A stretch of 64,000 nucleotides of DNA from Armatimonadaceae bacterium. Lineage in GTDB: Bacteria > Armatimonadota > Armatimonadia > Armatimonadales > Armatimonadaceae. The notes below the pieces were generated by a model. It was given only the letters and a program-made list of their open reading frames with translations, was not told the DNA's origin and searched no databases. A program made the translations under genes and the position numbers. Shown in pieces: positions 37,274 through 47,907 of the stretch (its first letter is position 1; each line of letters opens with the position of its first letter). The stretch is from positions 20,606-84,605 of the forward strand of contig JAUJOK010000026.1 of the NCBI GenBank assembly GCA_030447685.1, read 5' to 3'.

Positions 37274-38917
37274 TTACCAGGATTGCGCAATGTGCTCGGC
37301 GGTGCGGAATGACAGGGCAAGAATCGTCAGCACCGGGTTAAAGCCGCCGTTGGTGACATGAACCGAGGCGTCGGCGATATAAAGGTTATTATGACCGTGG
37401 ACGCGACCGTGGGCGTCCACGACCGAGGTTCTGGGGTCATCGCCCATGCGGCAGGTTCCGGCCTGGTGCTGACCGCCGCTCAGCATCAGTTCCGGCGGCT
37501 TTCCCCAGACCTTGACCGCGCCGGACGCCAGCACCCACTCCTTCGCCCGCTCCCACATAAAGGCGGCGGTGCGGACTGTTTCCGGGTGCGTCGTTCCGGA
37601 CAGACGAACGACGGGAATCCCCCACCGGTCGCGCACCTGTGGGTCAACCGTCACGCGCGCCTCCGGGCTGGGGATGTCCTGCACCGGGCCTTTGATGTCG
37701 CTGATATAACGATAACTATCGCGCATGAAAGCCTTATTGGCCGCGCCCCATTTCGGCAGGTCGGGCGGCAGCATCCGCTTCTGGAAAATAATCGGCAGAA
37801 CGATGAACTCATCCGCCAGCATCCCGCCGCCGATAACGCCGTCGTTGCCGTGGTTGAACCGGCAGGTAGCCGTGGTGACGCCCGGCCCCAGGCCATCGAA
37901 CATCGGCTCCGAAAACAGCCCGACCACGCCGGGATAGTAGTGCCCCTGCAGATTGCGCCCCACCTGATCGTGCGTGTTGCCGATGCCCTGCGGCTCAGCG
38001 GCGGTGGCGGAGTTCAGCAGCAGCCGCGCCGTCTCCGTCGCGCCCGCCGAAAGGACGACCACCTCCGCACGGGCCTCCGTGCGCGTCCCCTCCCGGTCGA
38101 AATAGGCCACGCCGACCACGCGCCCTGCCCCGTCCGTTTCGATGCGCTCGACCATCGCCTCGGTGACACTCTCGCAGCGGCCCGTAGCGACGGCGCGCGG
38201 AATCAGCGTGTTCTGCGTGCCGTTCTTGGCGTCCGTCGGGCAGGCGAAGCCGACGCAGTGCTGGCACTGGTGGCAGGCGGCCCGCCCGTTGTATTCCGTG
38301 GTGTTGATCAGCAGCGGCACCGGCAAAGTATGCCAGCCAATAGCCGATGCGCCTCTGCGGTAGACCCGGCCCTGCTGGTTCACCGGTATCGACGGCATGG
38401 GATAGTCTCGGCGGTACGATGGCAGATGGGTCATGGCCGCGCGGTCCCCGGCGACCCCCACCTCCCATTCCGCCCGCTCGTAGTATGGCTCCAAGTCCTC
38501 ATAGGAGATCGGCCAGTCGGCGAGGCTGCTGCCCTGGGGGACGCCGTAGGTGCTCGCCATGCGAAAGTCCTGCGGCATGAACCGCCACGCCTGCGCGCCA
38601 TAAACCCGCGTGCCGCCGCCGACACAGGCGGCGTTATTGTGGTAGCCGCCTTCGTGGGGGCGAATGGTGCGCGCCCGTCCCCTGCCGTCCACGGAGACAC
38701 GGGGGTTGCCGACGATATCCGGCCCGGCGTTGTGTCCGTGCTGCGACAGCCGCTGGTTCCGCAGATGGTCGCGCCCGATCTCCTCGAAGCTCAGGCTGCG
38801 CCCGCGCTCGATCAGCAGCACGCGCTTTCCCGCCTCGGCCAGCACGCCCGCCGCCACGCCGCCGCCCGCCCCTGCCCCGACGATAATCACGTCGTAGCGA
38901 TTTGCCTGACTTGCCAT
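37274..38917 (-). CDS. GMC-family oxidoreductase
   Basis: 547 residues. The N-terminal FAD-binding motif DVIIVGAGAGGGVAAGVLAE and the C-terminal GMC domain ending GTCRMGDDPRTSVVD then NLYIADASV are clear. A Cys-rich insert (CHQCQHCVGFACPTDA) is of the type found in gluconate/sugar dehydrogenases. Expected to oxidise a sugar or alcohol, passing electrons to a membrane chain. No signal peptide; the small subunit encoded just upstream may help export. The start codon overlaps that gene's stop (TAATG). Confidence 0.93.
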   Translation of the reverse strand: MASQANRYDVIIVGAGAGGGVAAGVLAEAGKRVLLIERGRSLSFEEIGRDHLRNQRLSQHGHNAGPDIVGNPRVSVDGRGRARTIRPHEGGYHNNAACVGGGTRVYGAQAWRFMPQDFRMASTYGVPQGSSLADWPISYEDLEPYYERAEWEVGVAGDRAAMTHLPSYRRDYPMPSIPVNQQGRVYRRGASAIGWHTLPVPLLINTTEYNGRAACHQCQHCVGFACPTDAKNGTQNTLIPRAVATGRCESVTEAMVERIETDGAGRVVGVAYFDREGTRTEARAEVVVLSAGATETARLLLNSATAAEPQGIGNTHDQVGRNLQGHYYPGVVGLFSEPMFDGLGPGVTTATCRFNHGNDGVIGGGMLADEFIVLPIIFQKRMLPPDLPKWGAANKAFMRDSYRYISDIKGPVQDIPSPEARVTVDPQVRDRWGIPVVRLSGTTHPETVRTAAFMWERAKEWVLASGAVKVWGKPPELMLSGGQHQAGTCRMGDDPRTSVVDAHGRVHGHNNLYIADASVHVTNGGFNPVLTILALSFRTAEHIAQSW

Positions 38918-39333
38918 TATCCGCGCACCTCAAAACCGATCATCTGCCAGCTTACTGCGTCCCGGTTTCCGCCGTTGCCGGGGTCTCCGTAAAAACCTTC
39001 CATTGTGTGCTCCACCAATCGGCGAAAGAAGACGGAAGGCTCGACGGGCCACTTCGCCGTCACCTCGTCCGCCTCGACCCGCGCCAGCAGCGCATCCTGC
39101 GCCGCGTCGTCCATTGTTGCGAAAGCCGCCCACGATTCTGTCCGCGCTTCGTCATTCAGGGCGTCCAGACCTTTGGCGTAGAACTCGGCGAAATGAGAAA
39201 GATCGCCGCCTCTGTCAAGCTGGCGCAGCAGGTAATCGCCTGCGCCTGCGTCCCAGCCGCCGGGAGATTCGTCCGGCGGGATAATCCGATTGATCGCCGC
39301 TTGTAATACTTCGGTTTGTTGCGCCGTCAGCAT
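38917..39333 (-). CDS. Gluconate 2-dehydrogenase subunit 3-like protein
   Basis: 138 residues, starting at MLTAQQTEVLQAAINRIIPP; the open frame upstream covers a structured repeat and is unlikely to be translated. The opening helix with IIPPDE and the C-terminal HTMEGFYGDPGNGGNRDAVS are diagnostic of the small subunit that partners GMC dehydrogenases. It overlaps the GMC gene start by one base, so the two form an operon with the phosphatase at 35758. Confidence 0.88.
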   Translation of the reverse strand: MLTAQQTEVLQAAINRIIPPDESPGGWDAGAGDYLLRQLDRGGDLSHFAEFYAKGLDALNDEARTESWAAFATMDDAAQDALLARVEADEVTAKWPVEPSVFFRRLVEHTMEGFYGDPGNGGNRDAVSWQMIGFEVRG

Positions 39334-39404
39334 CGCTCGTTTGTAACTCCCGGTGTTACTTCGGCGGGCGGCGGCGTATCTCCTGCGAGCCACGGCGTTT
39401 GAGC

Positions 39405-39523
39405 CGGGCCGGTGAACGACCCGTTTCGGAAAAGCAGCCGTCCTCGCGGACGGAAAAACGGGCGGGCCGTCGGTGCGTCCGGCAGGACGCCTGCCTTTAC
39501 TTGCCGGGTCGTTCACCGGCCCG
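39405..39523. repeat. 119-bp structured element with 19-bp inverted termini
   Basis: CGGGCCGGTGAACGACCCG (39405-39423) and its exact complement (39505-39523) enclose two further hairpins: CCGTCC-TCGC-GGACGG (about 39439-39454) and GCGTCC-GGCA-GGACGC (about 39474-39489). The whole can fold as a cloverleaf. It fills the divergent promoter region between the dehydrogenase small subunit and the second PSCyt1 gene. Confidence 0.8.
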
Positions 39524-39568
39524 ACAACAATTGGCTGTATAATGGTGCTTATGCTACGAAAGCACGCC

Positions 39569-42500
39569 ATGAAATCGCCGGTTCTGCTGCTGTCCTGGAC
39601 GGCGTTGTCCCTTTTGCTCCTGGGAGTCCTACTGCTCAGTCCCGTCATCGGTGCCGAAGAAGCCGCCGCCAAGCGCCGCGTGGACTTCAACCGCGACGTG
39701 CAGCCTATCCTTTCCGACAACTGCTTCGCCTGCCACGGCTTCGATGCCAACAAGCGTCAGGCGGGGCTGCGTCTGGACACGTCGGAGGGGGCGCGGCAGC
39801 GGCTCGCTTCGGGAAAAGCGGCCATCGTCCCCGGCAAGGCGGAGCAAAGCGAGCTGATGCAGCGGGTGACGACGCCGCACGCCGCGCTTCAGATGCCGCC
39901 CGCCGACGGCGGCAAGAAGCTCACCAAAGCCCAGATCGAAACGCTGCGCCGCTGGATCGAGCAGGGTGGGGAATATGCGGCGCACTGGTCGTTCGTTCCG
40001 CCGAAGCGCCCGGCGTTGCCGCCGGTCAAAGACGAGAAATGGCCGCTGAACCCCATCGACCGTTTTATCTTAGCGCGTCTGGAAAAAGAAAACCTGCGCC
40101 CGTCATCCGTGGCCGACCGGCAGACGCTGATCCGCCGCCTGAGCTTCGATCTGACCGGGCTGCCGCCGACGGTGGCGGAAGTGGAACGTTTCCTGGCCGA
40201 CAAACAGCCGGGGGCCTATGAGCGGCTGGTGGACCGGCTGCTGGCCTCGCCGCGCTACGGCGAGCGTATGGCACTGAAATGGCTGGATTTGGCGCGCTAT
40301 GCCGATACGCACGGCTACCATATCGACAGCCATCGCGATATGTGGCGCTGGCGCGACTGGGTGATCGAGGCGTTCAACCGGAACCTTCCCTACGACCGCT
40401 TCGCCATCGAGCAGATCGCGGGCGACCTGCTGCCCCAGGCGACGCTCGACCAGAAGATCGCCACCGGTTTCAATCGTAACCACCCGATCAACTTCGAGGG
40501 CGGCGCGATTCCCGAAGAGTACCAGACGGCCTATGTGATGGACCGGGTGGATACGACAGCGACGGCGTTCATGGGCCTGACCGTCTCCTGCGCCAAGTGC
40601 CACGACCATAAGTACGACCCGATCACGCAGAAGGACTATTACCGCTTCTACGCCTTTTTCAACAATATCAAGGAAAAGGGACTCGACGGCCAGAAGGGCA
40701 ACGCCGCTCCGTTTATCAAAGCGCCGCTGCCGGGCCAGCAGGAGCAGTTGGACGCCACCGGCAAAAAGATCGCCGACATCGAGCTGGCGATGAAGACGCG
40801 CTCCGCCGAAACCGCACCGGCGCAGGCGGCCTGGCAGGCGACCGCGCTGGAGACGCTGCAAAAATCATCCGCCCTTACCAGCGGGCTGGCCGCGCACTAT
40901 GGGCTGGACGAGAAGAGCGCCCGCCATACCCACGATGTCACCTACATGCAGCCGCTCGGTGTCTTCAGCGGCAAGCCGGAGCGGGTAACGGGCCAGTTCG
41001 GTGAAGCCGTTCAGTTCGACGGCAGCAGCTATATTGCTCTGGGCGACGCGCTTGACTTCGACCGCAGCGACAAGTTCTCCTATGGCGCGTGGGTGAAACC
41101 GACCGGCAGGGAGGCCATGACGGTCTTATCGCGCATGGACGACAACGCCGGGAACCGGGGCTGGGACATGTACCTGAGCGAAGGCAAGGCGTTTGTCCAT
41201 CTGATTCACCAGTGGCAAAACAACGCGATTCGCGTCAACACGAAGATGGCTGCGTATGAGCCGAACCAGTGGACACACCTTCTGGCGACCTATGACGGCT
41301 CCGGCAAGGCCAAGGGCATCAAAATCTATGTCAACGGCAAGCCCGCCGAAATCGAGATTACCCACGACACGCTGACCGACACGATTCGCACGTCCGCCCC
41401 TGCCCATATCGGCAGGCGTAATCCTGAGCGCGGCGTTCAAGGGAATCATTGACGAGGTGCGGGCGTACCGGCGCGAACTTTCCTCCTCCGAAGCCGCGCA
41501 GCTTGCCGCCTACGAAACGCTGCGCCCACTGCTGACTGTCGCCTCCGATAAGCGAACGAAGGAGCAGCAGGACGCGCTCAGCAAGCACTATCTCCAGAAC
41601 AACGACGCGCCCTATCAGAAGCTCAGCGCGGAACTGACGGACTGGCGCAAAAAGTACGCCGAGCAGGATAACGCCATCCCGACGACAATGGTAATGGAGG
41701 AGATGGACAAGCCGCGCGACACGCACCTTCTCGTTCGCGGGCAGTACGATCTGAAGGGCGAAAAGGTGGCGGCGGGCACGCCCGCCGTGCTGCCGTCGCT
41801 GCCGAAAAACGCGCCCGCCAACCGCCTGGCGCTGGCGCAATGGCTGGTATCCCCCTCGCATCCGCTGACCGCGCGGGTCGCGGTCAACCGGTTCTGGGCA
41901 GCGTATTTCGGCACCGGCCTTGTCCGCACCGCCGAGGACTTCGGGACGCAGGGTGAGCGCCCCAGCCATCCGGAACTGCTGGACTGGCTCGCCACCGAAT
42001 TCATTCACACCGGCTGGGACATTAAGAAGATGCAGCGGCTGATCGTCACCTCGGCTGCTTATCGCCAGTCGTCACGGGTGACATTGCCCCTGCTGGAAAA
42101 AGACCCCGAAAACCGGCTGCTGGCACGCGCGCCGCGCCTGCGCCTGCCCGCCGAGTTCGTCCGTGACCAGGCGCTGGCGGTCAGCGGCCTGCTCGTGCCC
42201 GGAATCGGCGGGCCGTCGGTTCGTCCCTATCAGCCGGCGGGGCTTTGGGAAGAGATGTCCTTCGGCAGCGGCTTCACAGCCCAGAAGTACGAGCAGGATC
42301 ACGGCGAGGCGCTGTACCGGCGCAGCATGTACACGTTCTGGAAGCGCACCGTGCCGCCGCCGTCGCTGCAAACCTTCGATGCCCCGGAGCGTGAGTTCTG
42401 TGTCGTCCGCCGCTCGGCCACCAACACGCCGCTCCAGGCGCTGGTGCTGATGAACGACCCGACGTACGTGGAAGCGTCCCGCAAGTTCGCCGAGCGGATA

Positions 42501-42773
42501 CTGACTGAAGCGCCGGATTCGCCCGACGCCCGCATCCGATTCGCCTTCCGCGCCGCTCTTTCCCGCGCCCCGAAGCAAGCAGAGATAAAGGCGCTGATGA
42601 GCGTCTACAACACGCAGACCACCGCGTTCCGTAATGACGCCGAAGCCGCGAAAAAACTGCTCGCCATCGGTGAAGCGCCGCGCAATGAAAAGCTGAACAC
42701 CACCGAACTCGCCGCCTGGACAACCGTCGCCAGCGTCCTTTTCAACCTCGATGAGACGATTACGAAGGGATGA
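39569..42773 (+). pseudogene. PSCyt1/DUF1549/LamG/DUF1553 protein with one frameshift
   Basis: About 1068 codons. Signal peptide (LLLSWTALSLLLLGVLLLSP), haem motif CFACH, DUF1549 (NPIDRFILARLEKENLRPS, RRLSFDLTGLPPTVAEV) with a second CAKCH, a LamG-like carbohydrate-binding insert (EAVQFDGSSYIALGDALDF, YGAWVKPTGR, WTHLLATYDGSGKAKGIKIY) and DUF1553 (ARVAVNRFWAAYFGTGL). The frame changes at about 41420, where one extra base separates HIGRRNP from the next part. A single indel in 3.2 kb could be an error. Start uncertain among ATGs at 39542, 39551 and 39569. The last bases overlap the PhyH gene as ATGA. Confidence 0.85.
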
Positions 42774-43630
42774 CGATGACCGCCCTTGATATTTCGCCGA
42801 CCGAGATACAGCAAGGGAAGATAGCGCAGGCGCACCGTGACCGTGCCGTTGACGCCCTGCGGACGGACGGGTTCGTCGTGCTGAACCATGTGGTAGACCC
42901 CGCGCATTTGGAGATTCTGCGGGAAAAGATGCTGGCTGACCTGCCGAGCCTGTTGTCCCGCCCGGATGCGCCGTTCAACTTCAACACGGGAAATATTCAG
43001 CAGGACCCGCCGCCCTTTCCGCCCTTTCTGTTTCGCGATGTGCTGCTGAACGACAGCGTCGCTGCCGTCACGCGGGCCATTCTGGGGCCGGGCGTCAAGA
43101 ACAGCTTCTACAGCGGCAATACGGCTCTGCCGGGTGGGACGCACCAGCCGGTTCACCCCGATGTCGCGCAGCTATGGCCGGACCTGGAATATCCCACTCC
43201 GGCGTTCGGGTTAGTAGTCAATGTTCCCGTGGTGGACATGGACGCCGCGAACGGCAGCACGGAGCTATGGCCGGGGACGCACCGGGACACGACGTATTCT
43301 ATCGATCAGGGTTCGTTTCGCATACCGGAGTCCGTTCTTGACCAGCGCCGCGCCGTTTGCCCGCCGCTCCAGCCGACCGTTCCCTGCGGCAGTGTCGTCA
43401 TCCGGGACATCCGCCTGTGGCATGCCGGAATGCCGAACCATACCGACACACCGCGCCCGATGATCGCCATGATCCACTGGTGCAGTTGGTGGACAAACAA
43501 CGAGCCTATCAATTTTCCGAAGGGGACGGAGGAGTTCTTCACCAATAGCGACCTCAAAACCAATGCCCGCTTTGTCGAAGAGCCGATAGACTACCTCCGG
43601 CACAACCAGGCGTATGATCTGCAAAAGTAG
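42770..43630 (+). CDS. Phytanoyl-CoA dioxygenase (PhyH) family protein
   Basis: 286 residues. Fe(II)/2-oxoglutarate oxygenase with the HxD ligands in HQPVHPDVAQL and the distal His in RLWHAGMPNH, followed by the 2-oxoglutarate-binding Arg (TPRPMIAM). Such proteins hydroxylate small organic substrates in the cytoplasm; these bacteria carry many paralogues, usually uncharacterised. It is translationally coupled (ATGA) to the PSCyt1 gene and followed by an esterase. Confidence 0.9.
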   Translation: MTMTALDISPTEIQQGKIAQAHRDRAVDALRTDGFVVLNHVVDPAHLEILREKMLADLPSLLSRPDAPFNFNTGNIQQDPPPFPPFLFRDVLLNDSVAAVTRAILGPGVKNSFYSGNTALPGGTHQPVHPDVAQLWPDLEYPTPAFGLVVNVPVVDMDAANGSTELWPGTHRDTTYSIDQGSFRIPESVLDQRRAVCPPLQPTVPCGSVVIRDIRLWHAGMPNHTDTPRPMIAMIHWCSWWTNNEPINFPKGTEEFFTNSDLKTNARFVEEPIDYLRHNQAYDLQK

Positions 43631-43649
43631 ACGAGTAAAGGACGAAACG

Positions 43650-44636
43650 ATGAGACGCGCCTGGGCCGGGATAATTTTGGGGTGCCTGCTGCTGCTCGGC
43701 GGGCCTGCCTGCAACGCGCAGGCGGACGAAGCGACGCCCCTTTACCGCCGCACCGAAGATGTCATCTATGGCCGCAAATTCGGGACTGCCCTGACAATGG
43801 ATGTCTTCGCGCCGACAAAAGACGCGAACGGGGCCGGTGTGGTCTTTGTTGTGAGCGGCGGGTGGTACTCGGCCCACGAAGCGATCAATGTCGCGTCCAT
43901 TTCGGAACTGGTGAAGCGCGGTTACACGGTCTTTGCTGTGGTCCACGGCAGCCAGCCCAAGTTCACCATTCCCGAGATCCTGTCCGACATGCACCGCGCG
44001 CTGCGCTTTATTCGCTTCCATGCCGGGAAGTACGGTGTCGATGCGGAGCGAATTGGTATCACGGGCGGCTCGGCAGGCGGGCATCTGTCGCTGATGCAGG
44101 GGATGGCAGGCGCGGCGGGCGCAGACAAACCCGGTTTGCCCGACCCGGCGGCGAAAGACCCGGTGGATCGAGTATCCAGCCGTGTGCAGGCGGTGGCCTG
44201 TTTCTTCCCGCCGACGGACTTTCTGAACTACGGCCAGGTGGGCAATGAGATCAGGGCGCGTGGCGTTATGGGTATACTCAAAGACTTCCGCGCGCCCTTC
44301 GACTTCGCCGAGGTCGACCCGAACACCAAGACATTTGTCCCGATAAGCGATGCGACGCGCGCCCGCGAAGTGACGCGCCGGATTTCACCTGTCTACCATG
44401 TCACCCGCGACGACCCGCCGACACTGATTATCCACGGGGACGCCGATACCCTCGTGCCGCTCCAGCAGTCACAGTTAATGATTGCGAAGTTGAAGGAGAA
44501 CGGTGTCCCGGCGGAATTGGTTGTGAAGCCCGGCGCGGGGCACGGCTGGCCGAAAATAAACGAAGACATGGCGACCTTCGCAGCCTGGTTCGACAAGCAC
44601 CTGAAGCGCGCTGACAAACGCCAAAGCGCGCAGTAA
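43650..44636 (+). CDS. Secreted alpha/beta-hydrolase (esterase)
   Basis: 328 residues from the ATG after AAAGGACGAAACG; a longer frame from 43614 overlaps the PhyH stop. Signal peptide (AGIILGCLLLLGGPACNAQA). Nucleophile Ser in GITGGSAGGHLSL, Asp in IIHGDADTLVP and His in PGAGHGWP complete a triad. VFVVSGGW supplies the oxyanion-hole loop. Related to BD-FAE/acetyl-esterase-type enzymes acting on plant polysaccharide esters. Same strand as PhyH, 19 bases apart. Confidence 0.88.
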   Translation: MRRAWAGIILGCLLLLGGPACNAQADEATPLYRRTEDVIYGRKFGTALTMDVFAPTKDANGAGVVFVVSGGWYSAHEAINVASISELVKRGYTVFAVVHGSQPKFTIPEILSDMHRALRFIRFHAGKYGVDAERIGITGGSAGGHLSLMQGMAGAAGADKPGLPDPAAKDPVDRVSSRVQAVACFFPPTDFLNYGQVGNEIRARGVMGILKDFRAPFDFAEVDPNTKTFVPISDATRAREVTRRISPVYHVTRDDPPTLIIHGDADTLVPLQQSQLMIAKLKENGVPAELVVKPGAGHGWPKINEDMATFAAWFDKHLKRADKRQSAQ

Positions 44637-44642
44637 CAACGT

Positions 44643-45014
44643 ATGCCGCTGTCGGACTTCGACATGGAGGGATATTTGCCGCCCGGTCTGCACGCCAAGG
44701 CGTATCCGACCATCAAGCGTATTCTGGTCTGGGGAAGTTTCGCCACTGCCAAGCCGGAACCCAACGATCTGGATTACTCGATCATCGTTTCCGTGGAACA
44801 TCCACGGGCCAGTATCGCAGCGGAGCATCGCCGGTTCTTTGTGCCATTTGACGCCCGGCAGTTTTATGGTGTTGACAAAGGCTATCTCGTTATCAAGGAC
44901 TACCCGCTGGACGAGTATGTCGAGCGTCTGGACTTCCTGTGTCACAATCGCGACAGAAACCCATGCGGTATCATTGAGATAAACGTGTGGGGAGAGTCTA
45001 CGGAGCAAAGGTAA
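44643..45014 (+). CDS. Nucleotidyltransferase-fold protein (DUF6932-like)
   Basis: 123 residues. WGSFATAKPEPNDLDYSIIV carries the GS-x(n)-DxD motif of minimal nucleotidyltransferases, here with Asn-Asp-Leu-Asp. Stand-alone proteins of this kind often form toxin-antitoxin-like pairs with a small partner. The stop overlaps the start of the next gene (TAATG). The substrate and toxicity are not established. Confidence 0.7.
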   Translation: MPLSDFDMEGYLPPGLHAKAYPTIKRILVWGSFATAKPEPNDLDYSIIVSVEHPRASIAAEHRRFFVPFDARQFYGVDKGYLVIKDYPLDEYVERLDFLCHNRDRNPCGIIEINVWGESTEQR

Positions 45015-45253
45015 TGATTGCCAATCGAAAGCAATTAGAATACTCTATCGAGTCGGTGGCGAAGATGTACCGTCTCCGGGATCGTATTGCGGCTCAGACA
45101 ATCGGTGATTCCGAAACGAGGGCCGACGAGGTAGACAGCGTCGTTTCGATGATTCGCAGGCTCGAACGGGAGATTGCGGAGTATCTGTTGACGCACACGG
45201 AGGCGATAGAGGAGAATGGGGCGGCGGACGCACCGGAGCGGATCGCCGCATGA
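45014..45253 (+). CDS. Small helical partner of the nucleotidyltransferase
   Basis: 79 residues, predicted all-helical (RKQLEYSIESVAKMYRLRDR, SMIRRLEREIAEYL), acidic overall. It starts at the overlapping TAATG; an earlier in-frame start at 44987 would overlap the previous gene further. Size, position and overlap suggest an antitoxin- or adaptor-like role with the nucleotidyltransferase; no family is recognised. Confidence 0.6.
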   Translation: MIANRKQLEYSIESVAKMYRLRDRIAAQTIGDSETRADEVDSVVSMIRRLEREIAEYLLTHTEAIEENGAADAPERIAA

Positions 45254-45267
45254 AGGAGCGAGAATAG

Positions 45268-46701
45268 ATGAATCCGCAGCGAGAATATGAGTTGATGCTG
45301 ACCCGGCGGCAGTTGTTCGGGCGCGCGGCCACGGGAATCGGGGCGGCGGCGCTGGCGTCGCTGATGACGCCGGAGGTGTTCGCTGCCGCGCTGGATAAGG
45401 GCAATGGCATGGCGACGCACTTCGCGCCGAAGGCCAAGAGAGTCATCTACCTGTTCCAGTCGGGCGCGCCGTCGCATATCGACCTGTTCGATTACAAGCC
45501 CAAACTGGTGGAAAAGCACGGCATCGATCTGCCGGACTCCATCCGCATGGGCCAGCGCCTCACCGGCATGACCTCCGGGCAGAAGAACTTCCCGGTCGCC
45601 CCGACCATCTTCAAGTTCGCCCAGCACGGCAAAAGCGGCGCGTGGCTGAGCGAACTGCTGCCGCATACGGCGGGTATCGTGGACGACATCACGATCATCA
45701 AATCCATGCACACCGAGGCGATCAACCATGACCCGGCAATTACCTTTATTCAGACCGGGGCGCAGCAGCCGGGCCGCCCGAGTATCGGGGCGTGGATGAG
45801 CTACGGCCTGGGCAGCGAAAACAAGGACATGCCTGCCTATATCGTGCTTATCTCGCAGGGCACCGGCAACACGAACGACCAGCCGCTTTTCGGACGCCTG
45901 TGGGGCAGCGGCTTTCTGCCGTCGGTACACCAGGGGGTGAAGCTGCGCTCGGTCGGCGACCCGGTGCTGTACCTGGGCAACCCGCCGGGAATAGACAGCG
46001 CCGGTCGGCGGCGTATGCTGGACGGCGTCGCCCAGCTTAACCAGATGGCTGCGCAGTCGTTCGGCGACCCGGAGATCAATACGCGCATCGCGCAGTACGA
46101 GATGGCGTATCGCATGCAGGCGTCGGTGCCCGATCTGATGGATCTGTCCAAAGAGTCGCCGCAGACCTTTGAATCCTACGGACCGGATTCGCGCAAGCCG
46201 GGCACGTTCGCCGCCAACTGCCTGCTGGCCCGGCGTCTGGTCGAGCGCGGCGTCCGCTTTGTCCAGCTATTTCATCGCGGCTGGGATCAGCACGGCAACC
46301 TGCCCAAGCAGATCGCGGGCCAGTGCCGGGATACGGATCAGCCGTCTGCCGCGCTGATAAAAGACCTGAAGCAGCGCGGCCTGTTGGACGACACGCTGGT
46401 TATCTGGGGCGGCGAGTTCGGGCGCACCGTCTACAGCCGGGGCGCACTCACCAAGGACAACTGGCCGCGACCATCACGGTCGCTGCTTCAGCCTGTGGAT
46501 GGGCGCGGGAGTCAAGGGCGGAATGACGCTGGGTGAAACCGACGATTTCGCCTATAATATCACCCGCGACCCGGTGCATATCCACGACCTGAACGCGACC
46601 ATCCTGCATCTTAGGCATCGACCACACGCGCCTGCGGTACCAGGGCCGCGACCCGCCTGACCGATGTGGAAGGAAAGGTCGTTAAAAGCGTTCTTATCTG
46701 A
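45268..46701 (+). pseudogene. Second DUF1501 protein, frameshifted near its 3' end
   Basis: The first 400 codons are intact: TAT-like leader ([20 protein letters not shown]), [37 protein letters not shown], and [17 protein letters not shown]. The frame then breaks near 46460 and again near 46612; the later frames read [32 protein letters not shown] and [14 protein letters not shown] to a stop at 46699-46701. The DUF1501 partner of the PSCyt1 gene at 39569, separated from it by the PhyH, esterase and nucleotidyltransferase genes. Confidence 0.85.
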
Positions 46702-46749
46702 GCAGCAGCGGCACGGTCTCTTCCGCAGCGCGCCTGGTATCCCCGGACT

Positions 46750-47900
46750 ATGATAAACACGCAGATGCCGCAGATTCGGCGCACGCAGGAAGAAAGCTGG
46801 ATGAAGCTGCATCTTGCGCTCTCCGGCGAGGAGCCGGATGTCAGCCGCCTGTGGGCACCTACCTTTGGTATGCGTATCGCTCTGCAATCGTCAGGATGGG
46901 CGGTATCGCCGGTGTGGGTACGGACGAGAAGTATCGGCGGCGCGGCTGCTGCCCGGCTCGTTCTGGAAGAGTCCACGCGCTGCTTCACGGAAACCGGGCA
47001 CGATGTGGCGGTGCTGTTCGGCATCCCCGATTTTTACCACCGGTTCGGCTATACACCGGCGCTGCCCGTAACCACACTGACGGTGAAAGTGCCGGACGCC
47101 GTTCTTGCGCTGCGAACGGGCCACGGAACGCCTATACGGTTCGGCCCCTGGTGGAAAGCGACTGGGACGCCGTGCTGGCGCTGTATGGAAGAAATAACCA
47201 TGCGCGCACCGGCACGCTCGTGCGCGAGCGCGAAAACGTGGACAGGCTATCGCCACGGAACGCGTGGTCGGTCAAAACGGAAACCTATGTTGCTCTTGGC
47301 CGTGAAAATACGGTCGCCGGGTATGTCACTATCGACGCCGTTGAGGACGCCTGCCGTGTGGGCGACATCGGCGGGGAGACGCCCGCCGTCTTTACCACGC
47401 TGCTGGCGACGATAGCGGAGCAGGCACAGCGCCGCAACGTCGAGACGCTGGAAATCAAGCTGCCGCCGGATCATGCCTTTACGCTTTTCTGCCGTCGCTG
47501 CGGCGGCACCCGTGCACCGTCTACGAGCGCAATCGCGGCGGCATGGCGCGTATTATTAATCTTCGCTCGCTCCTGGAAAAGCTGACCGGGCTTTACGAAA
47601 CGTCTGAGTGCCGGGAATTTAGCAACGGAGCGCGGCGCGCTGGAAATTCAAACGGACATCGGAAACGTTACGCTCCAATTCGCGGACGGGGCGGTGCGCG
47701 TCGCCGGGGGCGTTACGCCGACGTGGACGGTAACGTTACCGCAGATGCCGCTGACGCAGCTTGTATTCGGCTATCGCGGTGTAGTGGAGGACATTACGCA
47801 GGAGGAGGATGTAACCATTCCCGCCGATCTTCTCCCCCTGCTGGACACGCCGCTGTTTCCCGTCGGCAGCCCGTGGATGGCTATTCCCGACTGGTTCTAA
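46750..47900 (+). pseudogene. GNAT acetyltransferase with SCP2-like domain (Eis-like), frameshifted
   Basis: Joined across frames: N-terminal GNAT domain with the acetyl-CoA loop (YAYRSAIVRMGGIAGVGTDE then YRRRG), ARLVLEESTRCFTETG and FYHRFGYTP; a second GNAT-like half (YTVRPLVESDWDAVLALYGR; GYVTIDAVEDACRVGDIGGE); and a C-terminal SCP2-like domain (LQFADGAVRVAGGVTPTWTV). This is the plan of Eis-type N-acetyltransferases, about 385 codons. At least four frame changes. Substrate probably an amine. Confidence 0.75.
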
Positions 47901-47907
47901 GTGTCGT

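Noticed and set aside
39334..39753. N-terminal extension of the dehydrogenase small subunit frame
   Set aside because: The frame covers the structured repeat and the divergent promoter region; the family start is at MLTAQQ (39333).
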